The notes beneath the pieces are model-generated. The model did not search any database and had not been told where the DNA came from. It saw only the letters and a program-made list of their open reading frames with translations. Positions 8,086 through 17,551 of a DNA stretch of 64,000 bases are shown piece after piece. Source of the DNA: Flavisolibacter longurius (lineage in GTDB: Bacteria; Bacteroidota; Bacteroidia; Chitinophagales; Chitinophagaceae). Position 1 is the stretch's first letter. The number at the start of each line of letters is the position of its first letter. The position numbers were made by a program, and so were the translations under genes. The stretch lies in NCBI GenBank assembly GCA_013327885.1, contig JABUMY010000014.1, forward strand, positions 113,742 to 177,741. The letters are read 5' to 3'.

Positions 8086-10518
8086 CTATTGCGCCTGCAA
8101 CGTCAGCTTCGCTGTTTTCAGGCCTTGGCCCTTAACGGTTAGTTCAATGTTGCCGGCCTCTTTTGTTGCCTGCACCAGCACCACCAGCTTGCCGCTAAAG
8201 GTTTTCATAGTGGGCAGGTGAAACGGTTCCAAAGAAGTGGCATCGCCATTGCAGGCGGCCCGAAAGTTGCCAGCGCCTTTGACGGTAAATTCCAGCTGCG
8301 CCGCCGCATCCGGACAAGGGTTGCCGTCTTTGTCTACAACAGTTACGGTGACAAACGAAATATCATTGCCGTCGGCCGTGATGGTCGTTCGATCGGGCTC
8401 GAGCAAAAGCCGGGCTGGTTTGCCGGCCGTTACCATTGTTTTTTCGGCTGCGGGTTTTCCATCGTTGCCAAAAGCAACCACCTTCACGGTGCCGGGTTCA
8501 TATTTCACATCCATCCACATCAGGCGGTAACGCTCCTGCGGTGTGCCGTTGCTGTGTTTTTTGCGAACGCCCATGCTCTTGCCGTTGATAAACAATTCGG
8601 CGCTGTCGTAAGATGTGTACACGAAAACCGGTGTTGTTTGTCCTACCCTTCCCGGCCAGTTCCAATGCGGTAAAAGGTGCAGGGTTTCTTCCGCCTTGTT
8701 CCAGCGGCTGCGGTAGAGATAGTAGCGGTCCTTGGGTAAGCCTGCCAGGTCGGCCATGCCAAAATAAGAGCTCCGTGAGGGCCATTTATCATCGTAAGGC
8801 GTTGGTTCGCCCAGGTAATCAAATCCTGTCCACACAAACTCACCGATGACCCATGGTTTGTCGTCCTGCAACACAAAATCATCTTCCGGCAGGTTCGACC
8901 AACTGCAATATTCCAGGTCATAAGAAGAACTTTGCAGATCGGGGTATTGTTTTTCCACGCCTTTTACCACCGGGAACTTGTACACACCGCGGGAACTCAC
9001 TGTTGATGCCGTTTCGGAACCCAACAGGATGCCTTGCGGAAACGCTTTGTAGGCTTCTTCGTAAAGGTGTGTGCGGTAGTTGAGGCCAGGAATATCGAGC
9101 AGGGCACCGAAACCCGATTGCATCGTAGCTTTTACCTGGTCCATGCCCACGGTAACAGGTCGTGTCGGGTCCTCGCGGTGAAAGATATCCTGCAGCCATT
9201 TGGCCCGCTTGGCACCTTCGGAGCCATGCTGGTCGGGCACCTCGTTACCCGAGCTCCACATCACGATCGAAGGGTGATTGCGGGTAGCCCTTACCAGGTT
9301 CACAATATCTTTTTCGGCATCCGTTTCAAAAAAACGGGCATAGCCGTTCTTTACTTTGGGCTTTGCCCACTCATCAAAACTTTCGGCCAGGAAAAGAAAA
9401 CCCATTTCATCGGCAAGTTCCAGTTGTTCTAATGAAGGCATGTTATGGGCACTCCGAATGGCATCGCAGCCCATGTCTTTTAGAATGCGCATCTGCCGGC
9501 GCAAGGCGGCTATATTCACGGCAGCACCGAGCGGCCCCAGGTCGTGGTGCAGGCATACGCCTTTGAACTTACGGGTTTTGCCATTGAGGATAAAGCCTGT
9601 TGCCGGACTGTAACCGATCTGCCGGATGCCAAACCGCGTGGTGACTTCGTCACGCAATTCATTGCCGGCATAGAGGCGGGTGACCGCTTTGTAAAGTGTT
9701 GGCGATTCAGGGCTCCACAATTTCGGTTGTACCACACCGATAGCCTGTTCAAACTCGTTGCCAAATTTGGTATGGGCAGTGTCCGATGCCACCTTTCTTC
9801 CCTCTGCATCCAGGATGTCTGTTACCAAATGAAGACCGGTGCCGGAAACCTTTGTTCTGATGCTAACCTTTGCCAGTTCCGCCGTCACCAGCGGCGTGGT
9901 GACAGAGGTGCCCCACTGTTCAATGCTCTCCCTGTTCTTGACGATGATGCTGACCTTACGATACAAACCGGCGCCGGGGTACCAGCGGGAGGACTGCCCC
10001 ACATTTTGCAGGTGCACGGCCAGAAGGTTTTCCCTGCCGGGCAATAGCTTATCGGTAATGTCGAAATAAAAATAGCTGTACCCATAATTCCACTCGCCTA
10101 TTTTTTCGCCATTGAGATAAACTTTCGGCTCACTCATGGCGCCTTCAAAAAGCAGGATTGCTTTTTTTCCTTTTTGAAAGTGGGGAAGACGAAATGTGTT
10201 GCGATACCAACCTTCGCCGATATAAGGGAGCGAACCTGTTCTGCCGGTTTTTTCACTGGCGACCTTTTCATTGTTTTGCGTAATGGCTACAACCTGCTTG
10301 TCAATCTCTTTGTCAAACGGCCCGTAGATGGCCCAGTCGTGCGGCACGGTTACCTGCTGCCAGATTCCATCGTTAAAGCTTTTTGCGGCAGCACCTTCGT
10401 GGTTACCCTTGCTGAATTTCCAGCCTTCCCGCAGTTCTGTGACAACCCTTACTTGCGCTTCAACCGCTTGCAGGATGAGCGTGAAAAACAAACAAAAAAA
10501 GGACAGCTTTTTACACAT
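8086..10518 (-). CDS. Glycoside hydrolase family 2 protein (beta-galactosidase/beta-glycosidase type)
   Basis: This 810-residue secreted protein has a signal peptide (about 1-21) and the GH2 layout: sugar-binding jelly roll (about 25-195), immunoglobulin-like domain (about 205-300), TIM barrel (about 305-590), and two or more C-terminal beta-sandwich domains, including a bacterial Ig-like segment (TTITADGNDISFVTVTVVDKDG). The acid/base is E426 in WSSGNE and the nucleophile is probably E502 in LLGSETAS; SAHNMPS near 356 is another GH2 hallmark. In this locus it probably removes beta-linked galactose (or a uronic acid) side chains from rhamnogalacturonan in the periplasm. Substrate specificity cannot be told from sequence alone. 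Confidence 0.9.
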   Translation of the reverse strand: MCKKLSFFCLFFTLILQAVEAQVRVVTELREGWKFSKGNHEGAAAKSFNDGIWQQVTVPHDWAIYGPFDKEIDKQVVAITQNNEKVASEKTGRTGSLPYIGEGWYRNTFRLPHFQKGKKAILLFEGAMSEPKVYLNGEKIGEWNYGYSYFYFDITDKLLPGRENLLAVHLQNVGQSSRWYPGAGLYRKVSIIVKNRESIEQWGTSVTTPLVTAELAKVSIRTKVSGTGLHLVTDILDAEGRKVASDTAHTKFGNEFEQAIGVVQPKLWSPESPTLYKAVTRLYAGNELRDEVTTRFGIRQIGYSPATGFILNGKTRKFKGVCLHHDLGPLGAAVNIAALRRQMRILKDMGCDAIRSAHNMPSLEQLELADEMGFLFLAESFDEWAKPKVKNGYARFFETDAEKDIVNLVRATRNHPSIVMWSSGNEVPDQHGSEGAKRAKWLQDIFHREDPTRPVTVGMDQVKATMQSGFGALLDIPGLNYRTHLYEEAYKAFPQGILLGSETASTVSSRGVYKFPVVKGVEKQYPDLQSSSYDLEYCSWSNLPEDDFVLQDDKPWVIGEFVWTGFDYLGEPTPYDDKWPSRSSYFGMADLAGLPKDRYYLYRSRWNKAEETLHLLPHWNWPGRVGQTTPVFVYTSYDSAELFINGKSMGVRKKHSNGTPQERYRLMWMDVKYEPGTVKVVAFGNDGKPAAEKTMVTAGKPARLLLEPDRTTITADGNDISFVTVTVVDKDGNPCPDAAAQLEFTVKGAGNFRAACNGDATSLEPFHLPTMKTFSGKLVVLVQATKEAGNIELTVKGQGLKTAKLTLQAQ

Positions 10519-10736
10519 GGATTATGGTCGTTTTAATACGGCACAAGGTATTGGAAACTGGCATATGGACATCGCGGTAACGGGAGAAACTTTTGATGCT
10601 CCTGCCTGGAAACTGAATACAAACCTGGACAAATTACCTTACCAACCTTTTCCCAAATCTTATAGAAACTAGAATTGTAAGATAACCCGCATGGTGTCCA
10701 GTCCGTCACCTCTTTTCAGAATATAAAAAGCGCCGA

Positions 10737-12107
10737 TCAGAATGCCAGTTCCTGTTTGGCAGAATAAAACTGGAGCTGGATAAGTGTGTTGGGCACGGGG
10801 TTTTTATTCCAGGATTTGTGAATGGCGAGTGCAGCACCCAGTGCAGTTGCCTGGGCCATTGAGGCCGCAAATACCTCCATCTGTGGGTAAACTGCAGCCA
10901 GTAAATTCATATAAAGAGCATTCTTGCTAAAACCGCCATCAACAAAAAGCCGTTTTACCGGTGAGCCTTTGGCGACCAGGTTGGTGGACCGCACCTGTAG
11001 TTGCACAATGTCAAAAACCAGGCAATGATAGGCTTCTTTATAGCTGGGAAACTGCGATAGATCTTGTTGGTCGAAGGGCTGATCCGTACGGGCTTTGTCC
11101 CGTCCTTCTTTCTTAAATGTGGCAATGATTTCAGGATTGAAATGAACATTGCGGTAATGGGCCGCTTCGGTATGAAAATGCGCTGCCAGCCGCTTGATGC
11201 CTTCTTCGTGCATCTTACCGGCAAATAGCCGCGACGCCTTTACCGGCCTGCCGTTGTACTGCAGGTAACAAAGACAATCCTGCGCCAGTTCATCCGTGGT
11301 AAGTGGCGTGTTGTTAAACGGGTTTAGGCTGATACACCAGGTACCCGTGGAAATCAATATAAAGGGTTCGCTAAAGCTGACGAGGTAAGGAATCAGGGCA
11401 GCCGAGCTGTCGTGCAGGCCAATGCCCACTTTGTAATTGTTGCCGGGAAATACGGCATCTACCGTTTCATCGCAGGGTAATACCGGTGCAAACTTTTGGT
11501 CCAGTCCTTCCGCATACACCCAATGATGATAGTCGCCTTTTTGAAAATCCCAAAGCATGGTATGACAACCAATGCTGGTGGTATCGGCGGCCGCATGGCC
11601 GCTCAACAGATAACTGAGGTATTGCGGAAGGTGCAGGGCATATTTCACCCTTGCATAAATGTTAGGCCTTTCGTGCTTTAGCCGGTACAATTGCAGGCCC
11701 GAATTCAGGCTGCCCAGCACCGGCGAAGCCGTGGCCAGCGAAAGGGCTTTTTCGCCGCAATAGGTGGCATAAAATTGCTGGTGTAAAGCCTCGGGAAAGG
11801 GTTTAAGATAATTGTACAACGGTGCCAGAGGCTTTCCGTCTTCGTCGATGTACACAAAGGAAGCGCCGTAGGCAGAAAAATTCACCGCCTTTAACGCAAA
11901 TGCTTTTTTGCCAAAGACAGCACGCAGCGAATCAAACACGGAGAGCCGCAGGCTTTCAATGTTCTCGCAGGGATCGCCGTCTTCATCCACAGTTTCAAAA
12001 AACTGGGCCGACTGCTCGAAAACGATGTTGTAGTCCTCGTCGAACAGAAAGAGCTTTTTGTTGGTCTTTCCCACATCTATCACCGCTATAACGGGTTGTG
12101 CAAGCAT
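10737..12107 (-). CDS. rhaB: FGGY-family carbohydrate kinase, probable L-rhamnulokinase
   Basis: This 456-residue FGGY kinase would phosphorylate L-rhamnulose to L-rhamnulose 1-phosphate. Visible features are the N-terminal phosphate-binding segment IDVGKTNKK (residues 10-18), the middle GIGLHDSSAAL, the LISTGTWCISLNPF segment, and the C-terminal VDGGFSKNALYMNLLA adenosine-binding region. It follows the isomerase gene after 53 bases and completes the phosphorylated pathway with the isomerase and aldolase. It is more diverged from E. coli RhaB than from Bacteroidota sugar kinases annotated as rhamnulokinase or fuculokinase; the rhamnose assignment rests mainly on the neighbours. Confidence 0.85.
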   Translation of the reverse strand: MLAQPVIAVIDVGKTNKKLFLFDEDYNIVFEQSAQFFETVDEDGDPCENIESLRLSVFDSLRAVFGKKAFALKAVNFSAYGASFVYIDEDGKPLAPLYNYLKPFPEALHQQFYATYCGEKALSLATASPVLGSLNSGLQLYRLKHERPNIYARVKYALHLPQYLSYLLSGHAAADTTSIGCHTMLWDFQKGDYHHWVYAEGLDQKFAPVLPCDETVDAVFPGNNYKVGIGLHDSSAALIPYLVSFSEPFILISTGTWCISLNPFNNTPLTTDELAQDCLCYLQYNGRPVKASRLFAGKMHEEGIKRLAAHFHTEAAHYRNVHFNPEIIATFKKEGRDKARTDQPFDQQDLSQFPSYKEAYHCLVFDIVQLQVRSTNLVAKGSPVKRLFVDGGFSKNALYMNLLAAVYPQMEVFAASMAQATALGAALAIHKSWNKNPVPNTLIQLQFYSAKQELAF

Positions 12108-12160
12108 CGCTAACTGGCGCTGTATTAAATGAAATAAAATCTGGTTTGGCTAAGCAACAA

Positions 12161-13435
12161 TTACAAACCGGTAGCAACGGTTTTTTTACCGCGGTTGCCC
12201 ACCAGCGTTTCCCTGATCTTCAGCTTACGGAAAACCTCCAGTGGTTGCAACGCACCTCCGGCCCTTCTGCGGGCTTCGGCTACCAGCGGACGCACATCGG
12301 TACGATACGCCTGCTGCAGCACTTCTTGTGCTTTTACCACATCGTTTTCTTCCTGTGCGGCAGCCAACGCTTTCCTGTCAACCAGCAAGGCCTGTGCATA
12401 CGCTATTTTGATGGCTTCCACCGATTGCAGCAGGTCCTCCAGCGGGTCTTTGATATTGTGCGAGGCATCGATCATCCAGCCCAGGTCTGTTGCATGGTTC
12501 ATGCCCCTTGTATCCATACCTTCCACCAGCTCGTTGAAAATGAGATAAAGCTGGTAGGGATTGATGGAGCCAACCGTGAGGTCATCATCACCGTACTTGG
12601 AATCGTTGAAGTGGAAACCGCCCAACTTTTCTTCCATCAAAAGCAGGGAAACGATTTGCTCGATGTTGGCATTGGGAAGATGATGGCCCAGGTCAACCAG
12701 CGTGTAGGCTTTTGGTCCCAGCTTGTTGGCATAGGTAAACGACTGTCCCCAATCACCTACGGTCATGGAATAAAAGTTGGGTTCAAATGCTTTGTACTCC
12801 ACGAACATTTTCCAGTTATCCGGCAACGCCGCATACACTTCCTGCAGACTTTCCAACGTATTTTGAAAGGCTTTGCGAAAGTTTAACTGCCCCGGAAACG
12901 AAGAGCCATCCGACAGCCAAACCGTGAGGGATTCCGAACCCAGTTCAACACCGTATTTGATCACATCGATGTTGTGTTCAATCGCCTGCTTTCGCACCGC
13001 TCTATCGGTGTGCTGCATAGAGCCGAACTTATAGCTCAATTCCTGTGAAGGCTGGTCCTGGAACGTATTGGAGTTCATGGCATCAAACCTGAGCCCGTGC
13101 TGCGCTGCCAGTGCTTTTATGCTGGCTGCGTTTTGCGGTATGTCCCAGGGAATATGCAGGGAGATAGCGCCGCTGGAGCTATTGAGCCCGTGCAGCAGGC
13201 CCACGTCTTCAATTTTTTCTTCGAGACTGCGCGGCTCCCCGCCGCCGGAAAAACGGCCAAAGCGGGTACCGCCGGTACCAAGGGCCCAGGAGGGAATCGC
13301 CACCTGGAAATCCACCAGCTTTTGTATGATCTCTTCGGTGTTGGCTATCTCTGCTGCCAGGTTTTCAAAACGCCTTTGGTGCACAGCAGCGGCTGCATCA
13401 TTGGCTTCTTCGATCTTGTATTTTTCAATCAGCAT
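12161..13435 (-). CDS. rhaI: L-rhamnose isomerase, Pseudomonas stutzeri (RhaI) type
   Basis: This 424-residue TIM-barrel isomerase interconverts L-rhamnose and L-rhamnulose with a divalent metal. The segment VDLGHHLPNANIE followed by GGFHFNDSKYGDDDL is the hallmark of the RhaI branch, distinct from E. coli RhaA. By comparison with the P. stutzeri enzyme the metal ligands should be E213, D248, H275 and a late Asp near residue 323 (MIDASHN). I chose the ATG at 13435 (MLIEKYKIEE): a longer reading frame to 13534 would run back through the end of rhaM and has no family similarity. The gene starts 11 bases after the rhaM stop and is clearly in its operon. Confidence 0.93.
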   Translation of the reverse strand: MLIEKYKIEEANDAAAAVHQRRFENLAAEIANTEEIIQKLVDFQVAIPSWALGTGGTRFGRFSGGGEPRSLEEKIEDVGLLHGLNSSSGAISLHIPWDIPQNAASIKALAAQHGLRFDAMNSNTFQDQPSQELSYKFGSMQHTDRAVRKQAIEHNIDVIKYGVELGSESLTVWLSDGSSFPGQLNFRKAFQNTLESLQEVYAALPDNWKMFVEYKAFEPNFYSMTVGDWGQSFTYANKLGPKAYTLVDLGHHLPNANIEQIVSLLLMEEKLGGFHFNDSKYGDDDLTVGSINPYQLYLIFNELVEGMDTRGMNHATDLGWMIDASHNIKDPLEDLLQSVEAIKIAYAQALLVDRKALAAAQEENDVVKAQEVLQQAYRTDVRPLVAEARRRAGGALQPLEVFRKLKIRETLVGNRGKKTVATGL

Positions 13436-13446
13436 AAAGCAATCGT

Positions 13447-13761
13447 TTAGGGTAAATAAAAAACTTCGTCGAGCGGGATGCTTACCGGCGACTGATCGGC
13501 ATTTGACTCCATGATGTCCGCCATGTAAGCCCACCAGCGCTGCATCACCTCGTGCTGCGGTAAGGTATCCATATTTTGCGAATCCGTTATTGTCAGCACG
13601 CCAAACAGCGTATTGGTTTCGCGGTCTAAAAAAATAGAATAGTCACTGATGCCTTTTTCTTTTAAGAGCGCCGACAGTTCCGGCCATATTTCGTCGTGGC
13701 GCTTTTTGTATTCGGCTTCTTTCCCGGGAAACAGTTTCATTTTAAAGGCAAGACGCGACAT
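13447..13761 (-). CDS. rhaM: L-rhamnose mutarotase
   Basis: This 104-residue protein is a normal-length RhaM, which speeds interconversion of the alpha and beta anomers of L-rhamnose ahead of the isomerase. Family marks are the start [27 protein letters not shown], with the conserved His in RHDEIWP, and the motif [12 protein letters not shown]. It lies 11 bases upstream of the isomerase gene. A word-repeat block comes directly upstream of its start codon. Confidence 0.95.
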   Translation of the reverse strand: MSRLAFKMKLFPGKEAEYKKRHDEIWPELSALLKEKGISDYSIFLDRETNTLFGVLTITDSQNMDTLPQHEVMQRWWAYMADIMESNADQSPVSIPLDEVFYLP

Positions 13762-13763
13762 AA

Positions 13764-13936
13764 AGGTTTGTAGTTTGTGGTTTGTAGTTTGGAGTTATCT
13801 TGATGGTTGTTGTAATATTACGGCGTATAAAGAGTTTTCTGTACCAAGGTTTGGTTCTGGCTATCGAAGTGATTGGTTGAATCAAAATGAATCTTCCAAC
13901 AACTACAAACTATAAACTACAAACCACAAACTACAC
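13764..13936. repeat. Degenerate word-repeat pair between rhaM and the aldolase gene
   Basis: A G/T-rich block at 13764-13796 (units of GTTTGTAGTTTGTGG) and a C/A-rich block at about 13896-13936 (units of AAACTACAAACCAC) flank about 100 bases of ordinary sequence. The second block touches the stop codon of the aldolase/dehydrogenase gene, and the first lies two bases from the rhaM start codon. The blocks are close reverse complements, so the intergenic mRNA could fold into a hairpin with arms of about 30 bases. Confidence 0.7.
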
Positions 13937-16063
13937 TTACCTGACAAACGCCGTTGCCACGCCGCCGTCAACGTTGAGCACATTGCCCGTGGATTTGTTA
14001 AGCAGTCCGCTCACAAACGCAAAGCAGGCTTTGGCAATATCTTCGGGTTCAATGACCTCGTTAAGCAAGGTGCGTTTGGCATAATACGCCGGCAATTCAT
14101 CCACGCTTACGCCATAAGCTTTGGCACGTCCTTCGGCCCAGCCATTGCTCCAGATATTGGAACCGGAAATCACGGCATCGGGGTTCACCACATTCACACG
14201 GATCTTGTCTTTTCCCAGCTCGGCTGCGTTCAGCCGGCTTAGATGCAATTGTGCGGCTTTAGCCGAGCCATAACCTGCGTTGTTTGGTCCGCTAACCAGG
14301 GCGTTCTTGCTTACAATGTTGAGCACATCGCCGCCAAAACCCTGCTTGCGCATAATGGCTACGCCTTTTTGTGTAACGGTAAATTGTCCTTTCACCAGCA
14401 CATCGTACAACAGGTCCCAGTCTTCGCCGGTATGTGCTTCGATGGGCTTTGAAATCGACAGCCCGGCGTTGTTGACAACAATGTCCAAACCGCCAAACAT
14501 CAATACCGCAGCGTCGATTGTTTCGTCGATGCTAGCGGCGCTGGTCACATCCAGCAAGCCGGCAATGGCCGCATCTTTGCCAAAGCTGCCGGTGAATTCA
14601 ACCCTCGTTTCTTCCAGCCTTTCCTTGTTGTTGTCGCTGATGACAACACAGGCGCCTTCCTGTGCAAAGCGTTTGGCAATGGCTTTGCCAATTCCGCCAC
14701 CGCTGCCGGTGATCAGTGCAATGCGACCGCTCAGTGCTTTTGGCTTTGGCATGCGTTGCAGCTTCGCTTCTTCCAGCAGCCAGTATTCGATATCAAAAGC
14801 TTCCTGGCGGGGAAGCGATGTGTATTCCGAAATGGCTTCGGCGCCCCGCATGACATTGATAGCGTTCTGGTAAAATTCAGCTGCCACACGGGCCGTTGCT
14901 TTATCCTTGGCAAAGGTGAACATGCACACACCGGGATAAAGGATCACCACGGGATTGGGGTCCCGCATGGCCGGCGAAGTTGGGTGCTTACACTGGTTGT
15001 AATAGTCCGCATACATGTCGCGGTAAGCCTCGAACTGCGGCTGCAATTTCTCCTTCACACTCTCCACATCTGACAAGTCTTCTTCTGCCTGCAGGTTGAG
15101 AACAAGCGGCGAAATTTTGGTGCGCAGGAAATGATCCGGGCAGGACGTTCCCATCGGTGCCAGCCTTTCCAGGTCAACAGAATTGATGTATTCCAGGACG
15201 GTTTCGTTATCTGTAAAATGCCCGATCATGCCACCCTGCACCAGCGCAGAACTGCACAAGCCACGCAGCACCGGTGCCAGGGTAACGGCCTGGGACAATC
15301 GTTTTTCTTTTGGCAGCGATGCCACTTTGGCGCCACCAAAAACCGGCCCCTTTTTCCCCAGGCTGTCTTCAATGTATTCGGCGCAGCGCTCAATAACTTC
15401 CAGCGAATTGATGTAACAGTCATAGGCCGTATCGCCCCAGGTAAAAAGACCGTGTGAGCCCAGCATAATGCCGCGAATACCCGGGTTCTCTTCCAGGCAT
15501 TGCTTTAGCTTCAGGCCCAGGTCAAATCCGGGACGCTGCCAGTCTACCCAGCCAATGGTACCGCTAAACAATTCTTCGGTAATGCGCCGCCCATCCTTTG
15601 CCGCGGCAATGGCAATGGCCGCATCGGGGTGCAGGTGGTCGATGTGCTTAAACGGCAAAAAGCCATGTAACGGTGTATCGATGGATGGCGCTTTTGAAAC
15701 CAGGTCGTAAATGCAATGATTGAACAATTCCACCATCTCGTCTTCGTGCTCGATGCCGCGGTAAACGTTTTGCAGGCTGCGCAACCGGTCGACGTAAAGC
15801 GCCGCCAGCCCGCTGCGGGTGAGGGTACCAATGTCGCCACCCGATCCTTTCACCCACATCACCTCTACGTCCTGTCCTGTCAGCGGATCTTTTGCCAAGG
15901 CCTTGCAGGAGGTGTTGCCGCCGCCGTAATTCGTCAGCCGCAGGTCGGCACCCAGGAGGTTCGACCGGTAAATCAATAGACCCACTTCGTCACCGGCCAG
16001 TTCTGCCGCACGGGATTCATCCCAGAGATAGCTAACATGTTTAAATGTTGATGTAAGAGACAT
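13937..16063 (-). CDS. rhaEW: Fused rhamnulose-1-phosphate aldolase / lactaldehyde dehydrogenase
   Basis: This 708-residue protein joins two enzymes. Residues 1 to about 430 are a class II (zinc) aldolase of the RhaE branch, with likely metal His residues in HGFLPFKHIDHLHPD (133-145) and GSHGLF (H204). From about 445 a short-chain dehydrogenase follows, with the NAD motif GSGGGIG (453-459) and catalytic YGSAK near 617. The fusion, known in Bacillus and Chloroflexus as RhaEW, cuts rhamnulose 1-phosphate to DHAP and L-lactaldehyde and then oxidises the lactaldehyde to L-lactate. Length matches the fused family. Neighbours are the transporter upstream and the mutarotase downstream. Confidence 0.92.
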   Translation of the reverse strand: MSLTSTFKHVSYLWDESRAAELAGDEVGLLIYRSNLLGADLRLTNYGGGNTSCKALAKDPLTGQDVEVMWVKGSGGDIGTLTRSGLAALYVDRLRSLQNVYRGIEHEDEMVELFNHCIYDLVSKAPSIDTPLHGFLPFKHIDHLHPDAAIAIAAAKDGRRITEELFSGTIGWVDWQRPGFDLGLKLKQCLEENPGIRGIMLGSHGLFTWGDTAYDCYINSLEVIERCAEYIEDSLGKKGPVFGGAKVASLPKEKRLSQAVTLAPVLRGLCSSALVQGGMIGHFTDNETVLEYINSVDLERLAPMGTSCPDHFLRTKISPLVLNLQAEEDLSDVESVKEKLQPQFEAYRDMYADYYNQCKHPTSPAMRDPNPVVILYPGVCMFTFAKDKATARVAAEFYQNAINVMRGAEAISEYTSLPRQEAFDIEYWLLEEAKLQRMPKPKALSGRIALITGSGGGIGKAIAKRFAQEGACVVISDNNKERLEETRVEFTGSFGKDAAIAGLLDVTSAASIDETIDAAVLMFGGLDIVVNNAGLSISKPIEAHTGEDWDLLYDVLVKGQFTVTQKGVAIMRKQGFGGDVLNIVSKNALVSGPNNAGYGSAKAAQLHLSRLNAAELGKDKIRVNVVNPDAVISGSNIWSNGWAEGRAKAYGVSVDELPAYYAKRTLLNEVIEPEDIAKACFAFVSGLLNKSTGNVLNVDGGVATAFVR

Positions 16064-16251
16064 TTATTCAGAATTTGATAAGTTGAAACGGCGCCGGCCA
16101 GCTGTTTTTATCGAGCCAATGCACACAAATATTTTAAGCTGGAGCAATTACCTGCTCCTGTTGTTGTTTTTGAAATTGTTTAGCAATCAGATCACGCCGG
16201 CAACTTTCGTTGCCGCAGCATGGCGAAGCAACTTACCTGTACAAGTAAGTT

Positions 16252-17490
16252 CTACCCTTTCAGGTAATTGCCATAACCCACGATCAGTACGGCAACAATA
16301 ATGGTCAGCACTCCCATGATAAGCGTAGACCTTGTTTTTGGCGTTACGCCTTTCCATTCTTTTGCCACAATGCCCCATACGTTTGCCACCAGGATGATAA
16401 AGGACATGTGTAGGATCCAGCTCGAGGCACCGTTACCCAATTTGCTTTCGCCCATGCCATAAAAAAAGAATTGCAGGAACCAGGTGGTACCGGCCAGCGC
16501 CGACAACAAGTAGTTGCGCAGCAGCGGCGTTTGTTTGTTGGTGTAATCGCCAAATGTTTTATTGCGGGCATTGAGCAGCATGCACCAGATAAAATTGGTG
16601 GTCAGTCCGCCCCAGAGAATCACAACATAGGTCACATTGTTCTGGTAAAGAAATTCGGAGGTGGCGGCAGGATTGGCACTTTTCCATAAACTGTTGGCCA
16701 CTTCCGCCATCGGCTTGCCCGCTTCCAGTCCGAAATTAAAACAGGCACTCAGCACACCCGAGATGATGGCTACCGTTAATCCCAAACCAAATTTATATTC
16801 CGTTGCCGTTGCCCGAACACCATGTCCATCCACGGCTACGGCTACCGGTTTTTCCACGGCTATCTCAGCATAGGCCGCACCCTGCAGCGGTCCTGTCGCC
16901 ACGGGATTTCCACCTTCTTCCACCAACGCGGGTTGCTTGCGTAAAACCGGCTTGGGTGCACCTTCGCTGCCATCGCCGGATGCTTTTAATTGCGCCTCCT
17001 TCATGGTACCGGCTTTGCCGCAAAGCACAATGCCCAGCACACAAACAGTCAGTCCTGCTAGCACCGTAAGGCCCCAGGCACTGCTGACAATGGCACCAAT
17101 AGTGTCTTTTCCTTCCTGCGGGTTGAACTGGTAATACACGGAAGGGATCAGGGCGCCGAATACCATGCAAAGTCCAAGGATAATGCTGCTGCCAAGGGAG
17201 ACGCCCAGGTACCTTACGCCAAGTCCGTAGGTTAAGCCGCCGATCCCCCACAACAAGCCAAAGAGGTAGGTGTAAAACAAGGTAGTTGTATCGGTATTGG
17301 AAATGATCTGCCAGAAATCAGGAATGGTCAGCGCTGCCGCCAGCGGCGGAACGATCAGCCAAGAGAATAGGCCGCCAATGATCCAATAGCTTTCCCATGC
17401 CCAGCCCCTTACCTTTTTGTAAGGCATGTAAAAACTTCCTGAAGCAAATCCGCCGATAAAATGGAAAATAACACCTAGAATAACTTGCAT
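16252..17490 (-). CDS. rhaT: L-rhamnose/proton symporter RhaT, with enlarged central loop
   Basis: This 412-residue inner-membrane protein with about ten helices matches RhaT from its start (VILGVIFHFIGGFASGSFYMPYKKVRGWAWE). It imports L-rhamnose with a proton. It is about 70 residues longer than E. coli RhaT (344). The extra length is one hydrophilic Ala/Gly/Glu-rich stretch, about residues 165-235, before the segment EYKFGLGLTVAIISGVLSACFNFG, where the cytoplasmic loop between the two helix bundles is expected. It is the first gene of the minus-strand rhamnose run; an operator-like motif lies about 60 bases upstream of its start. Confidence 0.93.
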   Translation of the reverse strand: MQVILGVIFHFIGGFASGSFYMPYKKVRGWAWESYWIIGGLFSWLIVPPLAAALTIPDFWQIISNTDTTTLFYTYLFGLLWGIGGLTYGLGVRYLGVSLGSSIILGLCMVFGALIPSVYYQFNPQEGKDTIGAIVSSAWGLTVLAGLTVCVLGIVLCGKAGTMKEAQLKASGDGSEGAPKPVLRKQPALVEEGGNPVATGPLQGAAYAEIAVEKPVAVAVDGHGVRATATEYKFGLGLTVAIISGVLSACFNFGLEAGKPMAEVANSLWKSANPAATSEFLYQNNVTYVVILWGGLTTNFIWCMLLNARNKTFGDYTNKQTPLLRNYLLSALAGTTWFLQFFFYGMGESKLGNGASSWILHMSFIILVANVWGIVAKEWKGVTPKTRSTLIMGVLTIIVAVLIVGYGNYLKG

Positions 17491-17551
17491 ATAGCATGAA
17501 ATATAGCAAACAATATGATTTTAAAAGTAGCGCAGCACCCTCTGCCGCCTG

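Noticed and set aside
13436..13534. Upstream extension of the rhamnose isomerase frame (33 more codons)
   Set aside because: It would run back through the end of rhaM, has no similarity to the family, and a good ATG lies at 13435, 11 bases after the rhaM stop.
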